In this document: positions 62,363-64,000 of the stretch, piece after piece | How positions within the stretch are numbered: the stretch's first letter is position 1 | Layout of the letters: the number at the start of each line of letters is the position of its first letter | NCBI RefSeq assembly: GCF_037038585.1 | Contig: NC_092520.1 | Coordinates: 195,245,604 to 195,309,603, forward strand | Direction of reading: 5' to 3' | Length of the DNA: 64,000 nt | From: Patagioenas fasciata | Taxonomy: Eukaryota; Chordata; Aves; Columbiformes; Columbidae | The notes under the pieces: model-generated | Seen by the model: only the letters and a program-made list of their open reading frames with translations | Told to the model about the DNA's origin: nothing | Database searches by the model: none | Program-made: the position numbers and the translations under genes

Positions 62363-64000
62363 CCTGGAGAAGTCACTCATTGGTATAAGTGACTTCAACC
62401 TTTCAAGTAATAAAAGACAAAAAATACTGATAAACCTGTGTCACCTTTTATTGAATCAAGGAGAGAGCAGTGTCAATAATGCCGTATCATCAGCCACAGG
62501 AAAATTGTGTGATCTTATTAACTGTATCTCCATTCCATCAGGGTTTGTGGTGAAAACTGGCATGCAACAGGAAAAAGGAACCTGTTCTCCCAGATACAGT
62601 CATTAAGTGTCCTGCAATTGTAAAATACTTGCAGCAGTTCCTAGCACAAGCATCTTTGCCCTCACACAGTGTCAACAAGAACTAATATCTGTGAGCTATT
62701 TCTTAAGTACATTTAATTATGATGCTAGAGGGGAATTCATACAAGCTGTGTTGGTAGAAGGGCACTAAAATGTGAGCAGAAATTTTAATGGGATGCAGAA
62801 CACCAGCAGCTGTGTGTCAACATGCTGTTTCATAATGCTTCTTTAGGTGTGCTTGTGCTCTTCTCAGATTTTTGTACAGCACAGGGGCTTGTCAGTCAGA
62901 TTTGAATTGCTATACTTATTTCCTTCAAAACTGAAAGTGTATATGATGTGCACATTACTTACCTGATACGCAAAACTGATAAGCACATTGCATGTTACTC
63001 CTAAAAAGGCATGCAGGCAGGTAAGAAGTTCAGAGTCAGAACTCCCAGAAAAATAGTTTAAAGTGAAGGGGGTTCCTCCAGCCTTGGAAAAGTCAAGTAA
63101 ATGCCACAAAAGTTTCATGTGGAAACGAACTTGTAGAAACTCTTGTTAAAGGGCCACAGGCCATTCCAGAGTCAGGTGGCAAATACCCTCCTGTGGTTTT
63201 TTTTTGACATAAAATTGCACATTCTGCAAGTCTTAAAGATAGGTCTTGTTCCAGTACAGCTGCTGACTCAGACTGCAAAGAGATAAAGTTTCTGTTTACA
63301 GAGACAACGTAAAGCTGATGGGATGACCCAGTGATATATTTGAGTTCATCTGGGGGAGGAGGGCTTGAAGTGATATTGCATGTGTTAAACTGCCATACTG
63401 CAGATCTTAAAAATAGAAGTGCTGTGAAGCAGATGGTTTGATTCCACCACAGACACCATTTTTTGATAGGCACAACTGAGAAGTGGCTTCCGATGATATG
63501 CATATATATGAATATATAGACACCCTATGCTTATGTGCGTGTATGCCAGCAAGTATACCTTGAATATAGGCTATGATACAGCATTTATGCCTACTCCTAT
63601 ATTCTTTCCTGGCATACTGGTTTTTTAGACAGAACATGTCTTTATGAACAGTTGTTTTCAATTTCAGCAACACACATCTTGCAAAATTTCCGTTCTCCCA
63701 CTGTTCAGTAACCTACATGTTAACTGCTCATGAAAACCTCTTTTCTTATCACCTCAGATCAGGGCTTGGAACAAGCATCAAAGAAAATTCAGAGATTTTT
63801 AAGTGGAGGTGCATGGCAACAAAACTGTTGTGAATGGAGGTGGGGGTATGGTTGGCAAGAGGTGGCTAGGAGGCCCTAGGAGACAGAGGATTCCTCTGCC
63901 CAGCATCATAAATTCAAGCTGAGGAATGTGTTATACTTTTCCTTGAGGTGCCATCCTCCTTCTCCTCACTGTAACTCCTGGTTCATCCTTGTCAGTCCCT

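Larger units (their letters stand above)
60766..64000. other. Non-coding sequence
   Basis: No gene recognised. The 136-codon minus-strand frame at 63093-63503 lacks domains, an initiation context and splice evidence. A TATA-rich microsatellite and several TTTG/TTTTG tracts are listed separately. Confidence 0.5.

Noticed and set aside
63093-63503. 136-codon minus-strand open frame near the right edge
   Set aside because: No recognisable motif, no start context, no splice pair or polyadenylation signal in place; overlapping frames are also open.
1-64000. tRNA, rRNA, snRNA, microRNA, CRISPR or prokaryotic gene clusters
   Set aside because: Looked for characteristic motifs (tRNA B box, U6 start, regular spaced repeats, ribosome-binding sites with long frames). 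None was convincing by eye; tRNAscan-SE and Infernal would be decisive.

Overview
This window looks like a stretch of a bird nuclear genome, either intergenic or deep intronic. The strongest evidence is four plus-strand CR1 retrotransposon relics (about 9.4, 12.2, 42.8 and 53.8 kb). Two of them keep the diagnostic avian CR1 3' end, with 'gattggactagatgatctt' followed shortly by 'ccaatccctaacattctgtg' and short terminal octamer repeats. The rest is AT-rich, CpG-poor DNA with dinucleotide, tetranucleotide and homopolymer tracts. There are no operons, no bacterial-style genes, no recognisable tRNA or rRNA, no CRISPR array and no long open reading frame; the longest reading frames (about 110-137 codons) are what chance gives in 64 kb.

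No protein-coding gene could be identified by name. Several short open segments do have good vertebrate splice signals and are listed as low-confidence candidate exons. On the minus strand these are 1413-1632 (terminal, followed by an AATAAA and a T/GT-rich tract), 28417-28654, 48566-48755 and 49692-49798. On the plus strand they are 10480-10647, 14273-14371, 23181-23288 and 55693-55881. Some of these are expected by chance in a window this size, and no set of them assembles into a protein I recognise, so they are hypotheses.

Layout: 0-5 kb has the candidate minus-strand terminal exon and a 67-bp direct duplication (4002-4068 and 4901-4967). 9-13 kb has two CR1 tails, two TATA-like elements and a candidate exon. 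14-24 kb has candidate exons and two homeobox/SOX-motif-rich blocks that resemble conserved enhancers. 33-35 kb has a 148-bp pyrimidine microsatellite, a GT repeat and an old L2/CR1-like reverse-transcriptase fossil. 42-47 kb has the best-preserved CR1 tail and a CATC microsatellite. 48-50 kb has two candidate minus-strand exons. 53-58 kb has an old CR1 body, a candidate terminal exon and a third enhancer-like block. 60-64 kb has a perfect 14-bp hairpin and a long AT repeat.

Nothing here amounts to a multi-gene system. The items most worth checking are the candidate terminal exon with its polyadenylation signal at the left edge, the two plus-strand segments with the best splice-site pairs, and the three enhancer-like blocks.
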